The notes: generated by a model not told the origin, from the sequence alone. A DNA stretch of 64,000 bases from Leptospira vanthielii serovar Holland str. Waz Holland = ATCC 700522 (GCF_000332455.1 NZ_AOGY02000056.1:62001-126000); one strand, 5' to 3'. Shown: positions 48,354 to 57,706, counted from the first letter of the stretch. Made by a program: numbers and translations.

Positions 48354-49010
48354 ATGCGAAAAAGAAACCCACTCATCCAAATCCTAGGAACCAGCCTTCT
48401 GGTTTTAGTTTTTCTGACGGAATCTTACGGAAAGATAAGTTCGGCAGGCCTTACGGTTCGAAACGAATCCTCCAAAAGAAAATTGGAAGCCTACATAGCC
48501 AAACACCGCCCCAGTTTATCCTCCCAGGAGAGGTCGGATCTTGTTTCTGCGATGGAACGAGCTTCTCTGAACTTGCGCTTTCCTGTAGGAAAAAAACAAG
48601 AACGTTATGACAAATTAGGATTTTTGGTGGGCCTTGTGCATACAGAATCCCAATTCCATAAAAGGGCCAAGTCTCATAAGGGTGCTCTGGGTCTTATGCA
48701 AGTGATGCCAGCGACTGCAAAATGGTTGGCAAAAAAAGAAGGGATCCCCTTTTCTTCAGAAAAAGATTTATATGATCCGGAAACCAATTTGTATCTGGGT
48801 GTTTTGTATATGAATTATCTTTTGGAAAGAACTGATTCAGTAGAAGCGGCACTATTATCTTATAACGCAGGACTTGGTGGTTATAAACGGTTTGGAGGCA
48901 TTCCAGAGTATTCACGATCAGTGTACCGTTACTATGAAGATTGGAAATCGATGCCAGTCCCAACACAAAGTATGATTTCTGAAACCGTTGCCAGTCTTCT
49001 TTCTATTTAA
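48354..49010 (+). CDS. Lytic transglycosylase (SLT fold)
   Basis: A 218-residue exported peptidoglycan-cleaving enzyme. The catalytic glutamate is in LVGLVHTESQFHKRAKS, followed by GALGLMQVMPATAKWLA and LSYNAGLGGYKRFG, the classic SLT motif set. The ATG at 48354 (MRKRNPLIQILGTSLLVLV, a signal anchor) has AGAGGA upstream; a longer frame from 48213 crosses the operator dyads and is rejected. It is divergent from the histidine kinase gene, and the two may be co-regulated. Confidence 0.9.
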   Translation: MRKRNPLIQILGTSLLVLVFLTESYGKISSAGLTVRNESSKRKLEAYIAKHRPSLSSQERSDLVSAMERASLNLRFPVGKKQERYDKLGFLVGLVHTESQFHKRAKSHKGALGLMQVMPATAKWLAKKEGIPFSSEKDLYDPETNLYLGVLYMNYLLERTDSVEAALLSYNAGLGGYKRFGGIPEYSRSVYRYYEDWKSMPVPTQSMISETVASLLSI

Positions 49011-49080
49011 ATTTTACTTTACATAGTTCCAAAACCGACAAGGCTCTTATCCGTTTTACAAAACAAAAGGATGGGAGCGT

Positions 49081-50283
49081 ATGGATTTAATTCGTAGATA
49101 CGGTGTGTATCTAGCAGTTGTTATATTGGTTGTGATTGGCCTTATCTTTTTTTTATTTAAGGATAATGCGGGTTCTGATCAAGATGCTAGTGAAAAAGCC
49201 AGACAAGAACGGATGGCAAGTAGCTCTGATCCAACGCAAGGTGATGATAGTTCTGGAAGTGGTTCTGATGGATCCAGTGGGATTCCCGATGATGGAGCCA
49301 CTCCTGAATATATTTTAGAAAAGTATTTAGAATGGTCGGAATACCCTCCGTTTTCAAGACCGATGTCTATTTTAAATCATGACTTAGCATTTCCTTTTAT
49401 CATCGAAACCTCTCCCGACTATTCGATAGATCCAAAAACGAACGAACCAACAGGTTACGTATGTTTATTCCAACCAAAAACTTGGGCAGTCATTGGAAAC
49501 AAGGACATGATGTATGTGACTTTAGAATGTCGCGACAAAGCTAGAAACCGTGTGAAGGTATCTATCGATTCTCACCAAGTATTTAAAGAATGGGAAGGCC
49601 AAAGGTTTGGAGTTGTCAGTGCATCAGTGAATGACAATGGAACGGATGGTGACCAAACAAGAGGAGATAACATTTTTACTTTTTCTTGGAAACCACAAAA
49701 ACCAGATTGGGGTCAAATGTCTCTCGTTGCAGAAATTACTTATGGGCCAGAGAATCTAAAGACAACTTTAACCTCTAGTTTTTTTTCCAGTCCATCCATC
49801 CCTGCTGAATTTAATGGAGTGTTCTCTGATTCCTTACAAGATGGATCTCTTATCGTGAGAGCAGTTGTGAATGTATATAAAAAAGGGAAATACCATTTGG
49901 AGGCGAATTTAAAGGACGAAAAGAACGGTGAATACGTCGCCTATGCTGTGTATGATGGTGATTTAGTTTCCGGTTCCAATGAAGTAGAATTTACTTTTTA
50001 TGGTAAAATCCTTCGCGATAAAGATTTAGATGGTCCTTTTTTGGCCACATCTTTCCGTGGCCACCGTGTGAATTTACCAATTGATCCTGAGTGGTTCAAC
50101 CAAGGTGCCGAAGGACTTCGTAAAATCCAAGCGGCAAAAACAACAGAACCGGATCGTGAACTTGTCATCCCTTATAAGGATGAATACAAAACGAAGTATT
50201 ATAAAGTGGAATCCTTCTCGAATGCTGCTTGGGATTCAGCCGACAAACAAAATCGCATTCGTCAAATTAAATCATTGCAATAA
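49081..50283 (+). CDS. Membrane-anchored exported protein of unknown function (400 aa)
   Basis: One N-terminal helix (YLAVVILVVIGLIFFLF) is followed by a low-complexity linker rich in S, G and D (about residues 30-75). The rest is a predicted beta-rich periplasmic part with strand patterns such as VKVSIDSHQVF, LVAEITYG and GSNEVEFTFYG. No catalytic motif is visible. It lies 3 nt before the penicillin-acylase-family gene and 70 nt after the lytic transglycosylase, suggesting an envelope role. I cannot name the family. Confidence 0.75.
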   Translation: MDLIRRYGVYLAVVILVVIGLIFFLFKDNAGSDQDASEKARQERMASSSDPTQGDDSSGSGSDGSSGIPDDGATPEYILEKYLEWSEYPPFSRPMSILNHDLAFPFIIETSPDYSIDPKTNEPTGYVCLFQPKTWAVIGNKDMMYVTLECRDKARNRVKVSIDSHQVFKEWEGQRFGVVSASVNDNGTDGDQTRGDNIFTFSWKPQKPDWGQMSLVAEITYGPENLKTTLTSSFFSSPSIPAEFNGVFSDSLQDGSLIVRAVVNVYKKGKYHLEANLKDEKNGEYVAYAVYDGDLVSGSNEVEFTFYGKILRDKDLDGPFLATSFRGHRVNLPIDPEWFNQGAEGLRKIQAAKTTEPDRELVIPYKDEYKTKYYKVESFSNAAWDSADKQNRIRQIKSLQ

Positions 50284-50286
50284 ACT

Positions 50287-52803
50287 ATGTTAGAAAAAAC
50301 CAAAACCTTTATAAGAAAGAGACCTATTTTAAGTCTCTTTCTGCTTTTTATCCTAACCCTTCCTGTCACTCTACACTTTTTGTTTTGGGGACTCGTATCA
50401 TTAAAAGCTCCGAACTACCAAGGTGAGATTGTTTCAGACAAACTTACCTCCAAAGTAACTGTAATCCGGGATGGTGCTGGAATTCCTCATATTGTGGCTG
50501 GTGATGCCAGGTCCGCCTACTTCGCATTAGGTTATACCATGGCCCAAGACCGAATTTTTCAAATGGAATTACAAAGAAGAATCGGAAAAGGAGAACTCAC
50601 GGAAATTTTTGGTGATAAATTGATTCCTACCGATCAGTTTTTAAAATCTCTTCTTTTGAAAAAAACAGCAGAAGAATATGCCAACCAAAAGGAACATATT
50701 TATCCTGAAGCCTGGAACCAACTGGATTGGTTTTTGGAGGGTGTGAATCATTTTCTCTCCGAAGACAATCTACCGATCGAATACACGATACTCGGAATCA
50801 AACCCAAACCATTTGATCGGGTCGATGCCATTTCTTTCCTATTTTATATGGGTTTTTCCTTTGCAGAGGGAATTAAATCGGACAGTTTGTACAGCATCAT
50901 GGAATCGGAGTTAAAGGGTCGTTCTGCAAATGAACTGTTCCCGCGGTATGACTTTGAAAAAAATGCTACCATTTTGGAAACACAACCTGGTGTTCAAAAG
51001 TTGGCACAAAATCAGGGTTTTAAAAAATTAAATCCAATCCATACCCAAAGTCAAAACCATTTCCTAAAACCAAATCAACAGAACCTAACCAGTGGATCCG
51101 ATGTTCTCAATCTAAAACAACTTGTATCCTTTGTAAACCAACTCCAGTTGCCGATTGAACCTTTGGAGGGAAGTAATTCTTGGCTTGTGGGTCCGAGTCG
51201 ATCCGAAAGTGGTGGGGCCGTTCTTGCCAATGACCCACACATTGCCCTTTCCAATCCCGGTGCCTGGTATGAAGCTTATATTGAATATCCAGGATATGAA
51301 AACTATGGATACTTTTTATCCATCATTCCTTTCCCTCTCATTGCACATAACAGGGACAAGGCATGGGGACTTACGATGTTGGAACAAGATGATGTGAATT
51401 TGTATTTGGAAACCATTGATGGGGGGAAATTCAAAACAGGGACTGGTTGGAAGGATCTGACTTATTACCGAGATCCCATCCGAAAAAAAGATGGAGTAGA
51501 AATTCCATTTGAAGTAGGAATCACAAACCATGGCCCACTCATCACAGAACATATCGTAGGTTACAAAAGCCGGCCAGTCAGTTTGTATTGGTCCCACCAT
51601 CATTTACAAAACCCACTCCTCGATGTTCTCTTTCAAATGGGGAAGTCAAAATCATTTACAGAACTAGATGCCGCTTCTTCCATGATTGGTGCTCCTGGTC
51701 TTAATTTTAGTTATGCGGATAAAAATGGAAACATTGCCTACTATGCTGTAGGAAGGTTTCCGATTCTAAAGTCTGGAAACCCACGTAAAATTTTAGAAGG
51801 TTCCACTGGGGAAAATGATGTGATTGGTTATGTTCCAGCAAAAAACAATCCAAAAATCATTAATCCTAAAAATGGAATCATTGTCACTGCCAATAACCAA
51901 GTAACCAGTAATTCCCTCCCAGGGCTTGGAAAACCAGAAGGAAATTGGCAACCACCAGATCGTTTTCAGAGGTTAGTTGGGATTTTGGAAACAAAAGAAA
52001 AGTGGAGTTTGGAAGAACTTGCTGCCATTCAGAATGACACAGTATCTTCCTTTGCACCAGAGTATTTGGATCTTATTTTATCCTCTGTTAAAGATCCCAA
52101 AACACCTAATGGGAAAAAGGTATTAGGGATCTTAAAAACTTGGAACTTTGAACATTACCCAGAATCACAAGGTGCCGCTGTTTACGATGTATTTTTTTAC
52201 ATCACTCTTCGTGAGTTATTAATCGACGAAATGGGACCCGCCAATTTTGAGTTATACGGAGATATTGCTGAATATTGGAATGCTTACCGTCGTTTTGTCC
52301 GTAATCCCGACTCAACTTTTTGGGATGACCTACGAACCGAAGGTGTTACTGAATCAAGAGAGGATATTTTGAAAAGATCGATTGAAGAAACGGGAAGGTA
52401 TTTGGAAAAACATCTATCTGCTTCCCCAAGTCTTTGGACCTGGAAAAATTTATACAAAATCAAACACCCTCATCCCCTTGGCGTATTGCCAGTGATAGGT
52501 GGTATTTTTGATATTGGACCTCTTCCTTCTTCTGGGGGTGCTGAGGTTGTGAACAATTTGAAATACAAACTCATGAAGGAAGATTGGACTGCCTTTTCTG
52601 GGCCTTCCAAAAGACGTGTGATTGATTATGGTCGTTTTGAAGAGTCTGTTACCCAACTTCCCATTGGAAATAGTGGAAACCTAGCCAGTCCCTTTTATGG
52701 AAACTTGGTAGACGACTATATCAATGGGGTCCATAGAAAAATTCTTTATTCAAAAGAACAAGTGGGAGAAGGTAGGTTTCGATTGGAATTTCGACCTCGA
52801 TAA
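50287..52803 (+). CDS. Penicillin acylase-family (S45) N-terminal-nucleophile hydrolase
   Basis: An 838-residue protein with an N-terminal helix. The alpha-chain region has VTVIRDGAGIPHIVAGDARS, then FALGYTMAQDRIFQMELQRR. The catalytic serine, exposed by self-cleavage, is expected at the S of EGSNSWLVGPSRSESGGAVL; ANDPHIALSNPG follows. Asparagine- and arginine-containing later motifs are present. Family members cleave amides of penicillins, acyl-homoserine lactones or lipopeptides, so the natural substrate is open. A hairpin terminator follows. Confidence 0.9.
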   Translation: MLEKTKTFIRKRPILSLFLLFILTLPVTLHFLFWGLVSLKAPNYQGEIVSDKLTSKVTVIRDGAGIPHIVAGDARSAYFALGYTMAQDRIFQMELQRRIGKGELTEIFGDKLIPTDQFLKSLLLKKTAEEYANQKEHIYPEAWNQLDWFLEGVNHFLSEDNLPIEYTILGIKPKPFDRVDAISFLFYMGFSFAEGIKSDSLYSIMESELKGRSANELFPRYDFEKNATILETQPGVQKLAQNQGFKKLNPIHTQSQNHFLKPNQQNLTSGSDVLNLKQLVSFVNQLQLPIEPLEGSNSWLVGPSRSESGGAVLANDPHIALSNPGAWYEAYIEYPGYENYGYFLSIIPFPLIAHNRDKAWGLTMLEQDDVNLYLETIDGGKFKTGTGWKDLTYYRDPIRKKDGVEIPFEVGITNHGPLITEHIVGYKSRPVSLYWSHHHLQNPLLDVLFQMGKSKSFTELDAASSMIGAPGLNFSYADKNGNIAYYAVGRFPILKSGNPRKILEGSTGENDVIGYVPAKNNPKIINPKNGIIVTANNQVTSNSLPGLGKPEGNWQPPDRFQRLVGILETKEKWSLEELAAIQNDTVSSFAPEYLDLILSSVKDPKTPNGKKVLGILKTWNFEHYPESQGAAVYDVFFYITLRELLIDEMGPANFELYGDIAEYWNAYRRFVRNPDSTFWDDLRTEGVTESREDILKRSIEETGRYLEKHLSASPSLWTWKNLYKIKHPHPLGVLPVIGGIFDIGPLPSSGGAEVVNNLKYKLMKEDWTAFSGPSKRRVIDYGRFEESVTQLPIGNSGNLASPFYGNLVDDYINGVHRKILYSKEQVGEGRFRLEFRPR

Positions 52804-52815
52804 TTTTTAAATTTT

Positions 52816-52846
52816 CCCCACCAGATGGTGGGGATTTTCCTTTTTT
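52816..52846 (+). terminator. Rho-independent terminator after the penicillin-acylase-family gene
   Basis: CCCCACC-AGAT-GGTGGGG is a perfect 7-bp GC-rich stem with a four-base loop, followed by a T-rich run (ATTTTCCTTTTTT). Confidence 0.88.
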
Positions 52847-52886
52847 CTGCTACGAGACAATCTTTTTTGGTCGATCCTTAAACCAG

Positions 52887-54056
52887 ATGTTCCGTTCCTT
52901 TCTACTCAGTACATTCCTTGTGACGGTTACCTTTGCACAGTCCTCTTCGGATCGCATGGCCTTTGCCTTCCGTAGCCAAGCCTCTCTTGACCCACTGCGT
53001 ATGATTGTTGTGGGTGAGGTTGTGGGAATCGAAAAAGCTAGTTATTATGAAGTGGATACACTTTCCCAAGAATTAGAAGTGGATACAAGACCAGATACAG
53101 TCACAATCAAAGTCGCAGATCCTAAGGGAATTCGCGTTGGACAAATTTTATACCTGCTAGAAAAAAACCAAGACCACAAAACATTCCGAGATGGAAACAT
53201 TGTGGGGATGATTACTGTAAAGTCTGTTTACCAAACTACTTTTTTTGGCTGGCAAGTCCGTGGGGAAGGTTATCTCCGATTGATTGAAGATCGTCAAGTA
53301 ACGGCCGCTAGGTTACTCGATACAACCAAATATGATGAAGCTTTTATGGCAAAAAAACAAGGTGATCATTATTTTGCGAAAGGCCAAATGGAAGAAGCTC
53401 TTCGAATGTACAAACATTCAGTATCTCTTGACCAAGGTTCCCCTGATTCTCATTATGCGCTTGGGAAAGCCCATTGGAAGGATGGGGAAGGGTATGTATC
53501 TACGGCATTCGAATATTCTATGGCTTGGAAAAATAGAGAGCGATTTTCAAATGCCCAAGAACGATTGTTATTTCTTTTAGATTATATGCGATTTTTGACT
53601 TTCTATTTCAAGGTAGAAGGAAAAGAAAATAAAAAACAATTAGAACTTATGCCTCAAGTGGCAAAAGAAGCGCGTAATTTTTATCCCAAAAATTATGAAG
53701 TTTGGTTGTATAGTTTTGAAACATCGTTTTTAAATCTTCTTCACTCCAATATGACAGATACTGGCGTCGATGGAAGGAAAAAAAGAGAAGAATGGGCAGA
53801 ACGTTCGGAAGAATATTTAAAGAAAGCCTACTCTTTAAGAAAGTCTGATTATTACCTTCATAAACTGGCTTGTGAGTTCTATCACCTGAAATGGAAAGAA
53901 ACTCGTGGTTCTATCAAAGAAACTGAATACAGAGACAAACTTGTGGAACATGGGAAATTGTTACGCCTCTACTATACTGGGGAAACTACTTTATCAGAAG
54001 ATTTATTAAATGCGATTCGGTTGGCAGAAAAACAATCTGGATCTGGATCATTCTGA
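52887..54056 (+). CDS. Secreted TPR-repeat protein
   Basis: A 389-residue protein with a signal peptide (FLLSTFLVTVTFAQ). A beta-rich part (residues 25-145) resembles small exported FlgT/OB-like domains, with LRMIVVGEVVGIEKASYYEV. TPR-type helices follow, for example GDHYFAKGQMEEALRMYKHS and SHYALGKAHWKDG. No catalytic motif is visible. It converges on the PilZ-like gene with a 9-nt overlap. Function unknown; scaffolding in the envelope is an inference from the fold. Confidence 0.8.
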   Translation: MFRSFLLSTFLVTVTFAQSSSDRMAFAFRSQASLDPLRMIVVGEVVGIEKASYYEVDTLSQELEVDTRPDTVTIKVADPKGIRVGQILYLLEKNQDHKTFRDGNIVGMITVKSVYQTTFFGWQVRGEGYLRLIEDRQVTAARLLDTTKYDEAFMAKKQGDHYFAKGQMEEALRMYKHSVSLDQGSPDSHYALGKAHWKDGEGYVSTAFEYSMAWKNRERFSNAQERLLFLLDYMRFLTFYFKVEGKENKKQLELMPQVAKEARNFYPKNYEVWLYSFETSFLNLLHSNMTDTGVDGRKKREEWAERSEEYLKKAYSLRKSDYYLHKLACEFYHLKWKETRGSIKETEYRDKLVEHGKLLRLYYTGETTLSEDLLNAIRLAEKQSGSGSF

Positions 54057-55337
54057 GAGAATTTTCATACTCTTTTCAAAAAGATAAGACTCTAAATGCA
54101 ACATATCGTCTGGGGCAGAGCTGAAATAGTTTACCCCAAGATGGTAATGATCTCCACGATCTAAAAATCGAATGATTTCCCCGCGGATGATCATGGTACG
54201 TTCCTTGTTTAATGGAATAAACATTTTGATGATATTGTGTCGTTTTAGATATTGAAACAGACGTTTGTCATAAATTTCAAATAGAAGGCCATCGAGAGAA
54301 ATATCCACAACCTTTGTAGTCGATTGCATGGTTTCATAACTTCCATGTTGGATAGCAATTTTTGTGAATACATAACTAATGATTTCTGCTAACTCAAAAA
54401 TATATACCGCTTGGTTTTGGGAGATGGTAAACCGTTCCATGGCAGTGGAATATACTTTGATGTATCCCACCACATCTTCGTACAATCGAATGGGTGTGAT
54501 CACGTAAGAAACATAAAAGTCGCGAGATTCGTGTTTACGCATGGATTCAAAAAAATCCAAAGCAAACTCTGCCCCAAATTCCTTTGTCATTTCTTTGTGT
54601 TCATTATGGTAGTTGAATAGGATCTCATCTTGCGGGTCATTGATATAAGAAGTGATTCGATTGCAATCAGGAATATAAAGGGATTTACCAGTTCGTAAGA
54701 TGGTTTTTTTTACAAAGTCTTCATATTCATTTAGTTTCTCTTCAGGTTGGAAAAAATGAATTTCATAGTCTTTGGAAATACGTTCGATAGCCTCCGTTAA
54801 CATTACGTTAATGAGTTTGCTATCTGGCCTATCCTTTCGTACTTCTTTCATTAGGTGAGGGAATCTACTTTCTGCGTAGAGGTTTTTTCCCACTTCTCGT
54901 GATCCACCAGTTAAACTTCTAAATAAAATGATAAAGTTCATAAACAAATCATCAACGGGAATTCGTTTGTTAGTCCTTAATTGGTAGGACTGTAACTCGG
55001 TAGGAGTTTTGATGACTGTTTTTTCTTTTTGGATATCAAGAATCACTACCTCAAATTGGTAGTTGATATTCATCACTTCAAAACGAACCCGTGCCCGCCT
55101 TGACCCTTGTTCCACTAAATCGGGAATCATAAGGGTGACTGTATGTGATTCTATTTCTTCTACGGCAGCAACGAGAGTTTCGTCTTCGTAGATAAATTCA
55201 AATTCTCTGTTATCGGCTTTCAGGTAGTAAAAGAGGTGTTTTACGATATTGACATCCGACCCAATGATGGTTTCTTCAAATAACGATTCTAAGATCGTTA
55301 TGAGTTCCTGCATCGAATCTGTTCTGCCGATTGCCAT
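54048..55337 (-). CDS. PilZ-like signalling protein with a GAF-like middle (DUF1577-type)
   Basis: About 429 residues. The N-terminal part has YcgR-like strands ending near LRTNKRIPVDDLFMNF, with an R-x-x-x-R/K element. The middle (SDKDYEIHF region to VKVYSTAMERFTISQN) is GAF-like. The C-terminus resembles PilZ: VVDISLDGLLFEIYD, then IPLNKERTMIIRGEIIRFL and HLGVNYFS. Domains like this bind cyclic di-GMP, but the key R-x-x-x-R is not certain. The start is ambiguous: ATGs lie at 55337 and 55313, and the longest frame reaches 55448. Confidence 0.6.
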   Translation of the reverse strand: MAIGRTDSMQELITILESLFEETIIGSDVNIVKHLFYYLKADNREFEFIYEDETLVAAVEEIESHTVTLMIPDLVEQGSRRARVRFEVMNINYQFEVVILDIQKEKTVIKTPTELQSYQLRTNKRIPVDDLFMNFIILFRSLTGGSREVGKNLYAESRFPHLMKEVRKDRPDSKLINVMLTEAIERISKDYEIHFFQPEEKLNEYEDFVKKTILRTGKSLYIPDCNRITSYINDPQDEILFNYHNEHKEMTKEFGAEFALDFFESMRKHESRDFYVSYVITPIRLYEDVVGYIKVYSTAMERFTISQNQAVYIFELAEIISYVFTKIAIQHGSYETMQSTTKVVDISLDGLLFEIYDKRLFQYLKRHNIIKMFIPLNKERTMIIRGEIIRFLDRGDHYHLGVNYFSSAPDDMLHLESYLFEKSMKILSE

Positions 55338-55346
55338 ACTAAAATT

Positions 55347-55373
55347 ATCGATTTTCTCGAGGCGAAAATCGAT
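55347..55373. promoter_or_regulatory. 27-bp inverted repeat in a divergent promoter
   Basis: Perfect 10-bp arms ATCGATTTTC and GAAAATCGAT (55347-55356, 55364-55373) flank a seven-base spacer. It lies between the starts of the PilZ-like gene and of the unknown 175-residue gene and could control both. The arms are not part of either likely reading frame. Confidence 0.5.
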
Positions 55374-55429
55374 TTTCAAGTGAGGAAAATGTGCTAGGAA
55401 ACGGCAGAATTCGCCGAAATGGGAAGTAT

Positions 55430-55957
55430 ATGGAACTAACTCTCCCAAAACATGTAAATCCTGAACTTATGCCAATGATCCGACAAGGGCTTCTCAGTCC
55501 GGAGAAATTAGCCATCCTAACCGAATTGCATAGCATTGTGGAACGATTTTCCGGTTCCTTATATACAGATGAGGAAACACAAAAGAAAATTCTCGAGCGC
55601 ACTGGATCCGTTCCAGACCTCATCACTTGGGGAGATTATTTCCAAACCGAAGTGGCCTCACGTTATTTTTTAGAATCGGAAGAGTCACTTCAGAGAATCA
55701 TAGATACCATCCGTTTTGATCTCATCTCTGCCCATTTGATCTTTAGTGGAAAACCGGACCATTACAAAGACAAAATTCGAGCTGAAGTTTTGGTGAGTAA
55801 GGGGATTGATGCAGCTCTTCCGAATCAAAATTTGGAAACCCAACACCTAGAAATACTACTCAACTACTTTGAAAATATGGAGATCGGGAACAAACCTTTA
55901 TCTTTACAAGATAAAGCCTGGTACGAATCCTTTCAGATAGATGAAATCGCGATTTGA
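55430..55957 (+). CDS. Hypothetical protein (175 aa), helix-rich
   Basis: Encodes MELTLPKHVNPELMPMIRQG and onward, mostly helical, with no membrane or known catalytic motif. A GTG at 55391 with GAGGA upstream would add 13 residues, so the start is uncertain. The end overlaps the start of the enoyl-CoA hydratase gene by 17 nt, indicating co-expression. It contains LITWGDYFQTEVASRYF and a segment FDLISAHLIFSGKPD that I do not recognise. Confidence 0.65.
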   Translation: MELTLPKHVNPELMPMIRQGLLSPEKLAILTELHSIVERFSGSLYTDEETQKKILERTGSVPDLITWGDYFQTEVASRYFLESEESLQRIIDTIRFDLISAHLIFSGKPDHYKDKIRAEVLVSKGIDAALPNQNLETQHLEILLNYFENMEIGNKPLSLQDKAWYESFQIDEIAI

Positions 55958-56759
55958 ATCCAAAGAGTATGAATTCCTAGAAATTGAATCCCGTGTAACC
56001 GAAGATGGAAAAATCGTTTCCATCTTCTTAAACAATCCTACTTCCCGCAATTCCATGACCTGGAAAATGGGGGAAGAGTTCGCAGACCTAATCCATTCCA
56101 TTAAAAAAGAAAAAGTCCTACCACGAGCTATCATCATTTCTGGTCGTAAGGATGTGTTTTGCGCCGGTGGCGACTTAAATTTATTAAGATCCTTTTCTGA
56201 AAAATCTTTCTCGCAAAACAGACGTGATATGAGAAAATTCTACGGTTTCTTTTTATCCGTTCGTAAATTACCTGTTCCGGTCATTGCAGCCGTCAATGGA
56301 CATGCCATTGGAGCCGGGCTTTCCTTAACCTTTGCTTGTGATCTAAGAATTTTTGCAGAAGAAGGAAAGTATTCCTTTAATTTTGTAAGACTAGGGATTC
56401 ATCCCGGAATGGGTTCTAGTTTTCTTTCCCCGGAACTACTCGGGAAAAGTTTGGGTGGAAGATTATTACTCACAGGGGAAACTTTTGATGGTAAGTTTGC
56501 GAAAACTTGTGGCCTAGCCCTTGACAGTGTTCCCAAAACAGAAGTATATGCTCGTGCGATGGAGCTTGCTTTGTCTTTGTCAAAGGCCGCACCTCTCGCC
56601 TTACAAGAATTAAAGAAGAATTTATATTCCTGGAAACAGCTTGATAGCGCTCTAAAAAAAGAAGCAGAATCTCAAGCCCGAAACTTTATTTCAGACGACT
56701 TTAAAGAGACGATAAAAAGTATCCTAGAAAAGCGGGAACCAAAGTTTACTGGCAAATGA
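55941..56759 (+). CDS. Enoyl-CoA hydratase/isomerase family protein
   Basis: A 272-residue crotonase-fold protein. The oxyanion-hole segments are FCAGGDLNLL and VNGHAIGAGLSLTFACDLRIF. The usual position of the second catalytic glutamate (xPEVxxGxxP) reads FNFVRLGIHPGMGSSFL, so the glutamates of classical hydratases appear absent; hydratase activity is thus uncertain. It may act as an isomerase, decarboxylase or another crotonase. It is downstream of a hypothetical gene, with 17 nt overlap. Role in fatty-acid breakdown is plausible. Confidence 0.8.
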   Translation: MKSRFESKEYEFLEIESRVTEDGKIVSIFLNNPTSRNSMTWKMGEEFADLIHSIKKEKVLPRAIIISGRKDVFCAGGDLNLLRSFSEKSFSQNRRDMRKFYGFFLSVRKLPVPVIAAVNGHAIGAGLSLTFACDLRIFAEEGKYSFNFVRLGIHPGMGSSFLSPELLGKSLGGRLLLTGETFDGKFAKTCGLALDSVPKTEVYARAMELALSLSKAAPLALQELKKNLYSWKQLDSALKKEAESQARNFISDDFKETIKSILEKREPKFTGK

Positions 56760-56825
56760 AAAATTTAGAAGGTTTCTAAATTTATGACTCGACAAAGATT
56801 CTTTAAGAGGTTACATCAAAACTGA

Positions 56826-57524
56826 ATGGCGGATCTTCCTCTCAATCCTGATTGTTTTGCCTGTGATTATAAAAATCACAATGTTCTACACTGTGCTGCA
56901 CATGAAACTATCGAAAGGATTAATGAGGGTAAAGACTTCACTATCTTTCCTAGGGGAAAACACTTAGTGACTTCCGGAGTCAAAGCAGCGGGTTTTTTCT
57001 TCATCAAGTCCGGCCTTGTTCGAAGTTACGTCCAACTTGCTAGCGGAAAAGAACAAACCTTACGTCTGAGTGGACCGGGAGACTGGGTTGGCTTTCGGGA
57101 TTGTATTTCCGATTCCACATCTCATCACAATGTAGTCGCCGTAGAAGATACCCATGCTTGTTACATCACAGGTGCCCTCATCGAAGCCTTAGTGAATGAT
57201 GATATCAACTTCCAAAAAGAAGTTTTCCGGCAAATGGCAAAGGAATGGCAGGAGATGGAGGAACATGTTGTTTCTCTAGGAACCAAACAGGTCCATGAAA
57301 AATTAGCAGAAATTCTTATTGTTTTAGACAATGCCCAAGGTCGTAAAAATCAAGTGGAACTGAAAGTGACACGCGATGTCCTGGCTACATTTATTGGAAC
57401 TAAAACCGAAACATTGGTTCGTGCTCTCTCTGACCTCAAAGCTCGGGAATTCATTTCCGTAGACAAAAACCGCATTGATATTCTGAACAGGGAAGCTTTG
57501 TATTCCCTTTCAAAAATCGCCTAA
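56826..57524 (+). CDS. Crp/Fnr-family regulator with FNR-like cysteines
   Basis: A 232-residue regulator. The cNMP-fold sensor spans about residues 35-135, and the C-terminal helix-turn-helix is VTRDVLATFIGTKTETLVRA. Cysteines at C10, C13, C23 and C112 parallel those of FNR (C-x2-C-x5-C...C), though the spacing between the second and third is nine rather than five. They could hold a [4Fe-4S] cluster that senses oxygen. C93 is a fifth. Its recognition helix keeps E and R but has V where FNR has S. It is transcribed alone, with a terminator at 57629. Confidence 0.85.
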   Translation: MADLPLNPDCFACDYKNHNVLHCAAHETIERINEGKDFTIFPRGKHLVTSGVKAAGFFFIKSGLVRSYVQLASGKEQTLRLSGPGDWVGFRDCISDSTSHHNVVAVEDTHACYITGALIEALVNDDINFQKEVFRQMAKEWQEMEEHVVSLGTKQVHEKLAEILIVLDNAQGRKNQVELKVTRDVLATFIGTKTETLVRALSDLKAREFISVDKNRIDILNREALYSLSKIA

Positions 57525-57628
57525 TTTTTTTCACATGTCTATTAAGCCCCTGCTTCGGAATTCCGATGGTAGAAATGATTGATAATCAAGGTAGGGTCTG
57601 TTGCCTGATTTTACCTTAAGTCACTCCC

Positions 57629-57662
57629 GGGGGGGCTTTCCGAAAGGATTCCCCCTTTTTTT
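57629..57662 (+). terminator. Rho-independent terminator
   Basis: A GGGGGGG run pairs with CCCCC around a smaller CTTT/AAAG stem, followed by T7. It closes the FNR-like gene. The 57525-57628 stretch before it shows no further gene. Confidence 0.85.
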
Positions 57663-57706
57663 ATTTCCCTTGTTTCTTTCCAAGCCATCTAAAATCTGGA
57701 GGTTAC

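Noticed and set aside
57525..57628. A short open frame of 15 codons between the FNR-like gene and its terminator
   Set aside because: Too short, no ribosome site, and within the expected 3' untranslated region.
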